Assembly: GCA_902825875.1 (NCBI GenBank)
Contig: CADECP010000017.1
Location: 1-64,000 of the forward strand
Direction: 5' to 3'
Origin: an uncultured Acidobacteriota bacterium
GTDB taxonomy: Bacteria > Acidobacteriota > Blastocatellia > RBC074
DNA length: 64,000 bases
Positions within the stretch are counted from its first letter, which is position 1; each line of letters starts with the position of its first letter. Position numbers and translations under genes: made by a program. The notes under the pieces were generated by a model. It ran no database searches. It worked only from the letters and a program-made list of their open reading frames with translations, and was not told where the DNA came from. Below are positions 37,151 through 46,640 of this stretch, one piece after another.

Positions 37151-37354
37151 ATGAGCAATACCTATCCTAAATCAGCACCACTGTTTGAACAGACCGAACG
37201 AGTCATTCCCGGCGGGGCCGACAGCCCTGTTCGCGCATTTCGCGGCGTTTGTGGAACCAGTTACGACGCTCTGACCGAACTCGAAACTCAACTGGCCAAA
37301 GCCATCATCGAAATTTTTCCTTCGATTGAAACGCTGCGGCGAACTTCCAGATGA
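37151..37354 (+). pseudogene. hemL: hemL remnant (glutamate-1-semialdehyde aminomutase)
   Basis: The + frame starts MSNTYPKSAPLFEQTERVIP, then GGADSPVRAFRGVCG, the true N-terminus of glutamate-1-semialdehyde 2,1-aminomutase, which makes 5-aminolevulinate for haem. It then jumps to GTSYDALTELETQLAKAIIE and FPSIETLRRTSR before stopping. The ~70 residues normally between GVCG and GTSF are deleted in frame, and everything after residue 68 (PLP lysine and the rest of the ~430-aa enzyme) is missing. A true hemL must lie elsewhere if the pathway is active. Confidence 0.8.
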
Positions 37355-37519
37355 ACAATATTTTGTGTTGATTTGGAGTGTGAACCTTGTTGCGACTCAT
37401 CGTTTGAAGCGATAAAACTGCCGACAAAGTCAGTAAGCACTCGGTGAATCCAACGTAAAAATGCCATAGCATCACTAACTCAATACTAGATTTCTGACGA
37501 CTAAACCTCGAGTAAACTT

Positions 37520-38083
37520 ATGTTGATAATTTACGTTGTTTTTCTAGTTATTATGTCTGCTATACCGGCGGACGGATCCACAGTTTTTTCGTTACCTGTT
37601 AGGAAATCGAAGTTGCAACTTTCCACTCACTCTAAGGCTCAGTCCAGCAAATCGCCAGAACGTGAGCGCGACAAGGCTTATGTCCGCCAACAATTCAATA
37701 AAACTTTCAGTGAATTGCAAGTTACCGGTCAAAAGATGCTTAAAGACCATGAACTAAAAAAGCTTACATCAAGCCGTCTTGCAAACGATGCCAAAACCAT
37801 AAATAAGTCCGCAAAAACTTTACGATTATTGACTGCCTTAGGCGATCTGGCAGTTCCCCCCAAAATTAACAAGGAAATAAATACCCCCGAAGAGTTCGAC
37901 CAAGCCATTCGCCGATTGGCTAAACACATCTGGGACTTCGCTCATAACCCAATCCATCAAAACAGCAAGGTGTTCAACACTGACCAGGCCGAAAAGGCTC
38001 AAGCGGACTTGCTGGCAATTATTGACCTTTCCAAGGCAATAGAAAACAAAGCGAAGAACTACACTTCGCACGCAACTCAGTAG
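37520..38083 (+). CDS. Hypothetical protein with N-terminal membrane helix
   Basis: 187-aa protein with an N-terminal hydrophobic stretch (MLIIYVVFLVIMSAIPADG) and a mainly helical mature part rich in Lys, Asn and Gln. No family is recognised. The stretch following the hemL remnant is visibly richer in A/T than its neighbours, and this gene's codon use differs too, so it may have arrived with the event that broke hemL. Start 37520 has no strong ribosome binding site. Confidence 0.55.
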   Translation: MLIIYVVFLVIMSAIPADGSTVFSLPVRKSKLQLSTHSKAQSSKSPERERDKAYVRQQFNKTFSELQVTGQKMLKDHELKKLTSSRLANDAKTINKSAKTLRLLTALGDLAVPPKINKEINTPEEFDQAIRRLAKHIWDFAHNPIHQNSKVFNTDQAEKAQADLLAIIDLSKAIENKAKNYTSHATQ

Positions 38084-38337
38084 TGAGCAGCAACCACGCC
38101 GGAAATCGTCCTACAGCAAGGTCGGCGTCAACTTACCACTGCCGTATGCTACCTCTCCACTAACCATTAAATACTGCCTTTTCACCCAGTCTATTAGAGA
38201 ACAACTATTGACTGGTGCTAAAAACCTTCATACACTCCGAATCGTCTTAAACAACCTCATAGAGTAAGTAGTTGATTCAAACTGTAACAACAAATTTTTT
38301 GCGAAAGCTTCAGTAACACCGTCCCCATTTCATTTCT

Positions 38338-38380
38338 GGATGCAATTTGAGCTAGCGATTGTGACACTCAAATTGCATCC
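38338..38380. repeat. Perfect 14-bp inverted repeat
   Basis: GGATGCAATTTGAG (38338-38351) and CTCAAATTGCATCC (38367-38380) are exact inverse copies separated by 15 bases. No T-run follows. Could be a protein-binding site, an element end or a transcript hairpin. Confidence 0.7.
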
Positions 38381-38711
38381 GGCTGTTCCTTGAAAAATGG
38401 ATTGAGACACATTAACTCATCGGTAATCTTATTTCGCCGATTTGCGTACGAGGCTGCGTTCTAGTCCCGCACCCAAGAACACCCTACCAGACCTTAAATC
38501 ACACCAAGCTACCAGCGTACCCCGACCGCTCACACTTATGCTCACTTTCACCACCTGCAATGATTGCTGTTTCAGCAACATTGTATGTAAGCCTCCTTCA
38601 ATTCAACCTCGTACGCAATTTAACGCAGTTATCTAACTTGATGTTCTTCCACACCGGTATTTCCCGACCGCTACGTCAGCAGGATAGTGTGGGGTGACGT
38701 GGCGGAAATTA

Positions 38712-38755
38712 CGGATGAGGCCAGCTTGCAGGGGAGCCAGCCTCATCCGCTTTTT
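38712..38755 (+). terminator. Terminator-like hairpin
   Basis: CGGATGAGGC (38712-38721) pairs with GCCTCATCCG (38740-38749), with CTTTTTG following on the plus strand. No gene ends just upstream, so it could end an unrecognised RNA or degraded gene. Confidence 0.6.
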
Positions 38756-38922
38756 GTAATCAATCCATTTCCACAAATTCAGTTTGTTCAATTCGCCTTC
38801 CTCCCTTCGTCCAACCTCTCTGAGTGGACAAACCCAGCCACCACAGTGACAATATCCGTCTAAAACTAAACCACTAAAATTCAACTGATTGTTTTCGCGT
38901 TTTTGAAGGAGAAAGCTTTGCA

Positions 38923-40344
38923 ATGAAACTAGAACGTCGTCATTTTTTGGCCGGAGCCATGTCGGTCGGCGCAGCCGTGGCGCTGCAAAGAATTGTTTCG
39001 CGCTCAAACTTGTTCGCTAGTTCCGGCAATTTTGCTGACTTGATTGCGCCCAAAGGAGCAGGTGGATATGGATCGCTGACTCCGATAGCCGCCAAAAACA
39101 CAGGCGAAACTCTGCTCGCTCTGCCGGAAGGGTTTCAATACAACGTCTTTGGCAAAACGGGTGACAAGATGGCCGATGGCAACAAAACGCCACGCGCGCA
39201 CGACGGCATGGCAGCCTTCAACGTCAAGCTGAAAAACGGCCAGACTGAATTGCGTGTCGTCCGAAATCACGAAATCAATAACGGCATCGGCCAGGAAGGC
39301 GCAACCATCGGCGATGCGAAAAAATCTTACGACCCGACCGCTGGCGGAGGAACTTCGACGCTGGTGATTGATCCTAAAACGCGCGAATTGAAACGCGACT
39401 TCGTCAGTTTGAGCGGCAGCTTGCACAATTGCGCTGGCGGCCCGACGCCTTGGGGTTCGTGGATAACCTGCGAAGAAACAATTTTTGGCCCGGCCAAACT
39501 CAAAGATTCCACTGGCCGCGAACGTGGCGGATTTGCCAAAAATCATGGCTACTGTTTTGAAGTGTCTGCCGCCAACGACGAACTGAAAGAATCTCAGCCG
39601 TTGACAGCCATGGGGCGTTTCGTTCACGAAGCCATTGCGGTTGATCCTCGAACCGGTTACGTGTACGAAACCGAAGACAGAGGATCAGCAGGCTTTTATC
39701 GTTTTGTGCCGAATAAAAAATCCAAGCTGGCCGAAGGCGGGCGGTTGCAAATGCTGGCCGTCAAAGACAAACCCAAATTCGACACGCGCACCGGTCAAAA
39801 ACAAGGGCAAAGCTACGAAGTCGTTTGGGTAGACATTGCCGATCCTGATCCTGCGGCAGCCAACACCGACGAACTCGCCGTTTATAAACAAGGTATCGAA
39901 CGCGGCGCGGCAACTTTTGCACGGTTGGAAGGTTGCTGGTACGGGCAAGGCAGCATCTTTTTCACAGCCACCAGCGGAGGCGACAAACGCAAAGGCCAGG
40001 TTTGGAAATACACGCCAAGCAACAAAAACAAAGATGGCGGTTTGCTGACGTTGTTTTTTGAATCGCCCGACGCAGCCGTGATGGAAGGCCCAGACAATTT
40101 GTGCATCAGCCCTCGCGGAGGTTTGGCAGTTTGCGAAGACGGGCCGGGCGAAAACTTCATTCGAGGTTTGACGCCGGACGGTCGCATTTTCGATCTCGTG
40201 AAAAACGTCGTTCCGAATTTCGACACGGGCAAAGAGATTGCCGGAGCGACTTTCAGCCCGGACGGGAAAACGTTGTTTTTCAACATTCAAACTCCAGGTT
40301 TGACCTTCGCTGTTTGGGGACCTTGGGAACAAGGCGCACTGTAA
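38923..40344 (+). CDS. PhoX-family (DUF839) Tat-exported protein
   Basis: 473-aa protein with a twin-arginine signal ([19 protein letters not shown]). The body has the DUF839/PhoX signature: [55 protein letters not shown].., and [17 protein letters not shown], which in PhoX phosphatases bind calcium and iron around a beta-propeller. It probably hydrolyses phosphate esters in the periplasm. AAGGAG precedes the ATG. It heads a run with an enoyl-CoA hydratase-like gene (10 bases on) and an MFS exporter. Confidence 0.85.
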   Translation: MKLERRHFLAGAMSVGAAVALQRIVSRSNLFASSGNFADLIAPKGAGGYGSLTPIAAKNTGETLLALPEGFQYNVFGKTGDKMADGNKTPRAHDGMAAFNVKLKNGQTELRVVRNHEINNGIGQEGATIGDAKKSYDPTAGGGTSTLVIDPKTRELKRDFVSLSGSLHNCAGGPTPWGSWITCEETIFGPAKLKDSTGRERGGFAKNHGYCFEVSAANDELKESQPLTAMGRFVHEAIAVDPRTGYVYETEDRGSAGFYRFVPNKKSKLAEGGRLQMLAVKDKPKFDTRTGQKQGQSYEVVWVDIADPDPAAANTDELAVYKQGIERGAATFARLEGCWYGQGSIFFTATSGGDKRKGQVWKYTPSNKNKDGGLLTLFFESPDAAVMEGPDNLCISPRGGLAVCEDGPGENFIRGLTPDGRIFDLVKNVVPNFDTGKEIAGATFSPDGKTLFFNIQTPGLTFAVWGPWEQGAL

Positions 40345-40354
40345 GGAGGCTCAA

Positions 40355-41122
40355 GTGGCTGAATTTTCGGAAATCCTGTGCGAAGTAAAAAATGGCGCGG
40401 CGTTTGTGACGCTCAATCGTCCTGACAAACGCAATGCATTGAACGATCAATTGTTGACCGAACTGCGGCAAGCCGTCTCCAACGCCGAAGCTGACGATCA
40501 AGTTCGCGTCGTTGTTTTGCGCGGTGCAGGTAAAGATTTTTGCGCCGGAGCGGATTTGTCGCAGCTTGAAAAATCGGTGCAGGCTTCGATTCTGGAAAAC
40601 TGGGAAGGCGCGTCGCAGATGGCGGAGTTGTTCATCACCATGCGGCGATTGAAAAAACCTGTCATCGCCGCAGTTCACGGACGTGCGTTGGCGGGCGGAG
40701 CCGGTTTAGCTTCGGCGTGCGATATGGTCATTGCTGCGCGGTCAGCACAGTTTTGTTATACCGAAACCAGAATCGGCTTTGTGCCCGCGATTGTGATGTC
40801 CATCGCTCGTCGTAACTTGGGCGAAAAACGCGCCTTTGAAATTTTGGCTGCCGCCAAAACCTTTTCCGCCGAAGAAGCCGCCGATATAGGTTTCATCAAT
40901 CGAGTCTGCGAAGACTCCGATTTCGACGCTGAAGTCGAAAAGTTTGCCGCCGAAGTCGCATCGCTCAGCCCGTCGGCGTTGATGTTGACCAAACACCTGC
41001 TTTATCAGATTGATTCGATGAGTTTCGAGCAGGCGATCCGCGCCGGAGTGGATATGAATGTGATTGCGCGGTTGACGCCCGACTGCCAGTCGGCAGTCAA
41101 AAAGTTTTTGAGCAAAGCCTGA
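40355..41122 (+). CDS. Enoyl-CoA hydratase/isomerase family protein
   Basis: 255-aa crotonase-fold enzyme. Start GTG at 40355 with AAGGAGG six bases before. Oxyanion-hole and CoA-binding parts are RNALNDQL near residue 25, AGADLSQLE near 65 and [19 protein letters not shown] near 110; the catalytic-type Glu sits in ETRIGFVPA near 145. It resembles methylglutaconyl-CoA hydratase-like and general enoyl-CoA hydratases; the substrate cannot be fixed. Lies between a PhoX-like gene and an MFS transporter, with short gaps. Confidence 0.85.
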   Translation: MAEFSEILCEVKNGAAFVTLNRPDKRNALNDQLLTELRQAVSNAEADDQVRVVVLRGAGKDFCAGADLSQLEKSVQASILENWEGASQMAELFITMRRLKKPVIAAVHGRALAGGAGLASACDMVIAARSAQFCYTETRIGFVPAIVMSIARRNLGEKRAFEILAAAKTFSAEEAADIGFINRVCEDSDFDAEVEKFAAEVASLSPSALMLTKHLLYQIDSMSFEQAIRAGVDMNVIARLTPDCQSAVKKFLSKA

Positions 41123-41129
41123 CTTTTCA

Positions 41130-42704
41130 ATGAACCCAACCTCTACTGATTCCCAAGCTTCAACCACATACACACCCCGCGCCATCGCTTCGCTGATCGG
41201 AGTGGCGATGGCGTTGCTGATGGCTTCGCTGGAAAACACCATCGTCGGCACGGCGATGCCGACGGTCATCGCCAGTTTGGGCGGCATAGAAATTTATAGC
41301 TGGGTGTTTGCCGCTTACATTCTGGCTTCGACTGTCATGACTCCGATCTGGGGCAAGACGGCGGATTTGATTGGTCGCCGCCCGGCGATGTTTGGCGGAT
41401 TGGCGCTGTTCATCATCGGTTCGGCATTGTCAGGCGCAGCGCATTCGATGCCGCAGTTGATCGCATTTCGAGTCGTTCAGGGTTTGGGAGCGGCGGCGCT
41501 CTTCCCTGTCGGCGTGACAATCATCGGCGACCTGCTGACGCTGGAACAACGAGCCAAAATGATGCCGCTGTTTAGCGGAATGTGGGGCTTGGCCAGTTTG
41601 ATCGGCCCATTGATCGGCGGAATTTTGACCGAACAGTTGTCGTGGCGCTGGTGCTTTTACATCATTCTGCCAGCCGGTTTGTTGTCGTTGGCACTGATCT
41701 GGTGGGGATACAGCGAAAAATACGAACGACGCTCGAAGATCATTTTCGATTACGCCGGAACTTTCACATTGGCGGTGGCTCTGGTGTTGCTGCTGCTGGT
41801 CATCGAACGCGGCGCTGAATTTTCATGGATCATCAATCTGACTTTGCTGGCGGTTTCTGCCGCTTTCACATTTTGGTTTATCCGCGTCGAACAATCTCAT
41901 CCTGAGCCGTTATTGCCGTTGAAGCTGTTCCGCATTCCGTTGGTTTCCATCACCATCGTGCATGGATTTTTTGTCATGATGGCGTTGATTGGCGCAATGT
42001 CGTTTTTGCCGTTGTTCGTTCAGGGCGTGATTGGAACCAGCGCCGCCGAAGCCGGTCGTGTTTTGACGCCGTTGATTTTCCCCTGGGTGTTGGCTTCGAT
42101 CATCGGCAGCCGGTTGATTTTGAAATTCGGCTATCGTCCGCTGGCATTGATTGGCATGGCTTCCATGCTGGCTGGTTCGGCGCTGCTAACCCGAATTTCG
42201 ATAGAAACCACTCGATTCCAACTTTCGGTGGATGTCGCCTTGATCGGAGTTGGTGGCGGTTTGACCGTTGCCACATTGATGTTGGCGGCTCAACACGCCG
42301 TTCCGCGCGCGGAAATGGGAGTGACGACCGCCGCGGTTCAGTTTTTTCGCAGTATTGGCGCAGCTTTCGGAACCGGCGCAATTGGCGCAATCATGAACTG
42401 GAGCTTGCACAAATCCCTGACCGGAGCCACTGGCGAATTGGCGCGCTTTGCCAATCAAAACGAACTGACCGCCATCGTTCGCCCCGAAACTCGAACTTCC
42501 CTGTCGCCTGTTGCCGCCAGATTTTTGCAGCAATCGTTGGCTGGTTCGCTTCGCACGGCATTTTTCTTCGTGCTGGGAACGATCATCGTCACTTCGATTA
42601 TTTCGCTGTTCATTCCCGGCGGCGACGCTCACCAATTGGCTCACGAAGAGCATCAAGCCAACAAACTCGATGAAGACGTAAACACAGCAGTCGCTGAAAT
42701 CTGA
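41130..42704 (+). CDS. MFS multidrug exporter, DHA2 (14-TM) type
   Basis: 524-aa major-facilitator protein with about 14 hydrophobic segments. The motif [19 protein letters not shown] near residue 37 and [15 protein letters not shown] near 78 are typical of the EmrB/QacA drug:H+ antiporter group. The start lies seven bases after the hydratase stop, so the two are probably cotranscribed. Substrate unknown. Confidence 0.86.
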   Translation: MNPTSTDSQASTTYTPRAIASLIGVAMALLMASLENTIVGTAMPTVIASLGGIEIYSWVFAAYILASTVMTPIWGKTADLIGRRPAMFGGLALFIIGSALSGAAHSMPQLIAFRVVQGLGAAALFPVGVTIIGDLLTLEQRAKMMPLFSGMWGLASLIGPLIGGILTEQLSWRWCFYIILPAGLLSLALIWWGYSEKYERRSKIIFDYAGTFTLAVALVLLLLVIERGAEFSWIINLTLLAVSAAFTFWFIRVEQSHPEPLLPLKLFRIPLVSITIVHGFFVMMALIGAMSFLPLFVQGVIGTSAAEAGRVLTPLIFPWVLASIIGSRLILKFGYRPLALIGMASMLAGSALLTRISIETTRFQLSVDVALIGVGGGLTVATLMLAAQHAVPRAEMGVTTAAVQFFRSIGAAFGTGAIGAIMNWSLHKSLTGATGELARFANQNELTAIVRPETRTSLSPVAARFLQQSLAGSLRTAFFFVLGTIIVTSIISLFIPGGDAHQLAHEEHQANKLDEDVNTAVAEI

Positions 42705-42733
42705 CAAGCCACAAAAATCCTCCTAAGAAAATG

Positions 42734-42763
42734 GGTGGGGACGGGTTCTGAACCTGTCCCACC
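42734..42763. repeat. Palindromic repeat near an MFS gene end
   Basis: GGTGGGGACGGGTTC and GAACCTGTCCCACC form an imperfect hairpin of about 14 bp in the spacer after the MFS gene. Similar G/C-rich palindromes are scattered elsewhere in the window. Confidence 0.55.
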
Positions 42764-42900
42764 AGTTTTCACTGTTTCCGAGCATTGCCCAGCAACATGA
42801 ACAACTCCTGCCGAAAAATAGTGTTAACAAAATGACGGCAAGCTTCGTTATCAGGCTTGCATCTGAAAACACCAACAACTTTCCACAAAGGAGCAATTTC

Positions 42901-43383
42901 ATGACAAAAAGAATCAGCGCGTTAATCATCTCGGCCATCACCATTTGCTTGCTGGCGACGTTCGCGGCGGCTCAAACCAAACAACCCAATGTGACCGGAA
43001 TTTGGAAAATGAACCCAGACAAAAGCCAGTTCGAACGTGGTGGGCCGTCAGGAATTGTCATCAAATTCGACCACAAAGACTCTTCGCTAGCCGAATCCAT
43101 GATGTTGGTTACTGGCGGTGGCGACCGCACGATTGACCTGAAATACACCACCGACGGCAAAGAAGCCGCCCAAGCCGATTTGATGGGAGCTTCCGGTCAT
43201 TCGACCGTTAAATGGGAAGGCAATGTTTTGCTGATCGAATGGAAAATCGAAGGCGGCAGTTTCAATCGCAAGATTTCTCTTTCAGCCGACGGCAAAACCA
43301 TGACCATGGTCGTCAATCAGCTTTCTCCCAATGGCAATGCATCCACCGACACCGTCGTGCTGGAAAAGCAAGAATCCAAATAA
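42901..43383 (+). CDS. Secreted lipocalin-like hypothetical protein
   Basis: 160-aa protein with a signal peptide (MTKRISALIISAITICLLAT). The mature part begins NVTGIWKMNPDKSQF and continues with strands typical of small beta-barrels (TVKWEGNVLLIEWKIEGGSF; LSADGKTMTMVVNQLS). Start 42901 is preceded by AAAGGAG. Such proteins are frequent in Acidobacteriota; function unknown. A strong bidirectional terminator follows the gene. Confidence 0.76.
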   Translation: MTKRISALIISAITICLLATFAAAQTKQPNVTGIWKMNPDKSQFERGGPSGIVIKFDHKDSSLAESMMLVTGGGDRTIDLKYTTDGKEAAQADLMGASGHSTVKWEGNVLLIEWKIEGGSFNRKISLSADGKTMTMVVNQLSPNGNASTDTVVLEKQESK

Positions 43384-43407
43384 CGTCTGACGCACACCAT
43401 CCACAGA

Positions 43408-43447
43408 GTTGAAAAAGGCCAGACCATTCGGTCTGGCCTTTTTCAAC
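43408..43447. terminator. Bidirectional terminator
   Basis: GTTGAAAAAGGCCAGACC and GGTCTGGCCTTTTTCAAC form a perfect 18-bp stem with a 4-base loop and A/T runs on both sides. It lies between convergent genes. Confidence 0.9.
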
Positions 43448-43529
43448 TTCCGAACCTCTTTTCTCGGCATTACGGGATTTTCTGTGGCGGCAAAATCAGC
43501 GAAAGTTTCAAAATGGCTCTGGCCGGGTG

Positions 43530-46352
43530 TCATTCTTTGTTCGCGCTTTGCTCAACGACGCGAATTTCCTCTTCCGTCAATTCATAAAGCTCATACACCA
43601 GCCGATCAATTTGTCGGTCGGTGGCGTCAATCTGGCGTTGCAGCAAAGTTTGTTCGTGCGTCGTTTTGGCGGCGGCCAGTTTCTGATGCAGAGCCAGCAT
43701 TTGTTCGACCAATTCCGTCATTCGATCATGGCGCTTGCGGTCTTTTCGTGACTGGAGGTTTAGATTGGGAATCGGTATGCGATCGGAAACCGGCCCGTCG
43801 AAGTGCATGGTGCGAATGGCTTTCGCGTAAATAAACCTGTAAACGTACCAGTTCAACGGTTTGGATAGTAATAATCCAAGCAGGTAGTGGCTCGAAAATT
43901 CAGAAAGATTTTTTATCTGATTGACCGTGTCTAAAATTCGGCAGGTTTCGGCAATTTGTGTGGTTGCGATTGTGCCGATGATTTTGATGTGGTCACGGGG
44001 AGATGTGATGTGAGCAACAATGTTTTGCACCAGCAAGCTGTCAGGTTCAATGATCGCATTTTCCGACAAATCGGCTTTGGCGGAGATGTAACCTTTTTGG
44101 GATTGAATCGAGTAACGGCCAATTTGTTTTCCGCCAATTGCCGCGAACTTTCCGTGATGTTTGCTGACTGATTGTTGAAACATTCCGCCGCGGATATTTT
44201 GAATCAATTGCCCTAGTCGAAGTTTTCCTGCCGACATTAGCAAACCTATTTTAAGTTCGTCCTGGTTTATTCCATTCAAAATGAAGCCAAAATGATGGCA
44301 GCCGGATTTCTGTATTTCGCCGAGTGGTTTGATTTCCCGCGCTTCACGAAATGCGGAACGGTAAGCCTCCACTTCCTGTTCGTGATGCAAGCGGTAAATA
44401 ATTTGCTCAAGTTTCACCTCTTTCCAGACTTTACCCACATCCACCAATTCCGTCAGTTCCGGTAATAACCGCAAGCGGATTTGCTGCCAATTCGACGAAT
44501 AGGTGAACGGTTTGGGAACGATCATAGAACTCAGCCCGCCTCTGGTCCCGCCAAGTTTTTGAGCTTGTATCATCATTAAGGCCGCCGTATCTGTCGTTCC
44601 AACGTTGAACTTGTAAGTCAGATATTTTCGTTCCTCGGCTGAAAGCTCTCCGCCATACGGCGGATTGCCAATGACGGCGTCAAAACCACCCACTTTCATA
44701 ATTGCCGCAAATTCATCTTTCCAGTCGAAAGCGTTGATGCGAATTTTGTCTTCATCTTCAAAGAAAGCCAGTCGTTGCTGTTCGTAAAGATCGTGTCCGA
44801 TCAAGGAATTGCCGCATTTGATGTTGTTGGCCAGGTCGGGCAGTGCGCGTTCCTGAAATAGCCGCAGATTCTGGCCGATGGTTTCCGCTGTCTCGCCTTC
44901 CAACACTTTCAACAGCAAAGACAGTTTGGTGGTTTCGACGGCTTGGGCGTCAATGTCTACGCCGTAAATGTTGTTCAGCAAAATGCGTTTGCGTTCCGGC
45001 GTGGTCAGCCGCCATTCGCCACTGGCGGTTTGAACGACCGCCGGATTTTTGCCGCGCGCCGACTTTTCCGGGTCGTTTTGCGTGTGCCACTCTCGATGCC
45101 AATCCAGCAGGAATTGATACGCGCCGAGCAGGAATGATCCAGACCCGCAAGCCGGATCGAGAACGCGAAGCTTGGCGACTTCTTTGGGTGTTTTGTTTTC
45201 GCAGAGTTTGCCGACGGTTTGGTTGACTATGTAATCCACGATGTAAGTCGGCGTGTAATACACGCCACCGGCTTTGCGAACTTCGGGTTTTTCTTCGACT
45301 TTGGCTTGATGCCCGGCGGTTAAACGAATGACTTTGCCGAGGAATTGTTCGTACACCTGACCCAAAATGTCCGCCGGAAGCACGGAAAATTCATACGGGC
45401 TGTCGGGGTAATAAAGTTTGCGAATGATGTCTTTGAGCGGTTTGTCGTCCAGACTGAGCGTCAGCGTCAGATCGTCGGGCGGTTCCAGCCGGTCTTTTTC
45501 CTTGCGGAAATGAAACAGCCCGGAATTGTAACGGTCGTCGGCGCGATGAAAGAGGATGGCTAAATCCTGATATACCTGATTGCTTTTCAACAATTCCTGC
45601 AACTGGCCGTGACGTTCGATGCCGCGAGCTTCGCAAATTCGTAAAAAGATGATGCGGTCAATGGTGCGTTGCACGGCGAAATTCAATTCGCGTGTGGTCA
45701 GTTCTGGATTTCTCAGCGCCAGATTTTTGGCCAGAGCTTCGCGCCAGGTTTCGATCTCTTTCAGAAAAGCGGCATCAACTTCCTGCGTGCCTTTGCGATT
45801 TTTGCCAGCGGCGTATTTGTCGAACGAACCTTTCAGGATCGCCTGTTTGGAAAAGATGCCCGCGATTTCATCCCACTTGTCGGCGTAATCGGTGTAGCGG
45901 CAATAAAAGATTCGCGCTGTTGACGCCTTGTCGGTTTTGACTGGCTCGATGCGGCAATCGTAAACAGCAAATTCTTCAAAGTCGGAAAGAATCGAAAGCG
46001 GCAATTTGGCCGACCACGCATAACGCCGAAGCTGAAATGCCGGGCTGATGTCGTCTTTGATATTGACCGAAGGTTTCTTGGCTTCCAGAAAAAATTTGCG
46101 CGCTCCGCCGATGCGAAAACAGTAATCAGGAGCTTTGGTGACGCTGCCGATTTTGATGGCGTCTTCGTGAATTACATCCTTGTACGCTTCGGCATAACTC
46201 TGCCGGTTCAGAACGTCCCAGCCCAATTCTTCAAAAAACGGATCAAGGAATTCGCGGCGCAACTGGGTTTCATTGTAGTTGCCGGAACGGTAAGAGTCTT
46301 CGTTGAATTTGAAGCGTTCGATGAGTTCGAGAATGCGTTCGGGTGCTGCCAT
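43530..46352 (-). CDS. Type IIG-like restriction-modification enzyme (single chain)
   Basis: 940-aa protein combining nuclease, methyltransferase and recognition parts. N-terminal PD-(D/E)xK nuclease: PDYC near residue 75 and FFLEAKKPS with E90 and K92. The N6-adenine methylase has motif I DPACGSGSF (about 399) and motif IV NPPY (about 563). A TaqI/Eco57I-type recognition domain and a helical end follow. It would cut and methylate DNA at one specific site. No separate methylase, specificity or BREX genes are next to it, so it is an isolated system. The C-terminal third is long and could carry target recognition. Confidence 0.83.
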   Translation of the reverse strand: MAAPERILELIERFKFNEDSYRSGNYNETQLRREFLDPFFEELGWDVLNRQSYAEAYKDVIHEDAIKIGSVTKAPDYCFRIGGARKFFLEAKKPSVNIKDDISPAFQLRRYAWSAKLPLSILSDFEEFAVYDCRIEPVKTDKASTARIFYCRYTDYADKWDEIAGIFSKQAILKGSFDKYAAGKNRKGTQEVDAAFLKEIETWREALAKNLALRNPELTTRELNFAVQRTIDRIIFLRICEARGIERHGQLQELLKSNQVYQDLAILFHRADDRYNSGLFHFRKEKDRLEPPDDLTLTLSLDDKPLKDIIRKLYYPDSPYEFSVLPADILGQVYEQFLGKVIRLTAGHQAKVEEKPEVRKAGGVYYTPTYIVDYIVNQTVGKLCENKTPKEVAKLRVLDPACGSGSFLLGAYQFLLDWHREWHTQNDPEKSARGKNPAVVQTASGEWRLTTPERKRILLNNIYGVDIDAQAVETTKLSLLLKVLEGETAETIGQNLRLFQERALPDLANNIKCGNSLIGHDLYEQQRLAFFEDEDKIRINAFDWKDEFAAIMKVGGFDAVIGNPPYGGELSAEERKYLTYKFNVGTTDTAALMMIQAQKLGGTRGGLSSMIVPKPFTYSSNWQQIRLRLLPELTELVDVGKVWKEVKLEQIIYRLHHEQEVEAYRSAFREAREIKPLGEIQKSGCHHFGFILNGINQDELKIGLLMSAGKLRLGQLIQNIRGGMFQQSVSKHHGKFAAIGGKQIGRYSIQSQKGYISAKADLSENAIIEPDSLLVQNIVAHITSPRDHIKIIGTIATTQIAETCRILDTVNQIKNLSEFSSHYLLGLLLSKPLNWYVYRFIYAKAIRTMHFDGPVSDRIPIPNLNLQSRKDRKRHDRMTELVEQMLALHQKLAAAKTTHEQTLLQRQIDATDRQIDRLVYELYELTEEEIRVVEQSANKE

Positions 46353-46398
46353 AAAGTTTGCTGATGGTCGTACGGAATTTCGCTGCCGTTATTGCTTT

Positions 46399-46538
46399 GT
46401 AACTGCTCAGCCGGATGCAGTACGGGGAGCGTAAGCGACCTGGGCCTTGCTCAAAGCGTCTCTTCAGAAAACTCAGGTCGCTCACGCTCCCCGTACCCCA
46501 TCAAATACGAACCTTCAGGCAATGGCCTGAGCAGTTAC
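46399..46538. repeat. MITE-like element with nested inverted repeats
   Basis: Outer arms GTAACTGCTCAG (46399-46410) and CTGAGCAGTTAC (46527-46538) enclose a 23-bp inner inverted repeat starting GTACGGGGAGC (46420-46442 and 46474-46496, one mismatch). The ~140-bp structure sits between the Type IIG gene and the third ADOP permease. Confidence 0.72.
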
Positions 46539-46640
46539 ATTGCTTTTTCTGGCAATGAGCCTGTGTACAAAAGCGGCAGGAGTATACCGGAGCGATTTCC
46601 TGCCGCCAATTCCGACGCGGCACAGCAACTCCTTGGTCGT

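Larger units (their letters stand above)
38084..38922. other. Gene-poor A/T-rich region
   Basis: About 840 bases without convincing coding sequence. It contains a 14-bp inverted repeat (38338-38380) and a terminator-like hairpin (38712-38755). The part before 38700 is A/T-rich and resembles degraded or foreign DNA; no tRNA, repeat array or known RNA is recognised. Confidence 0.45.
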
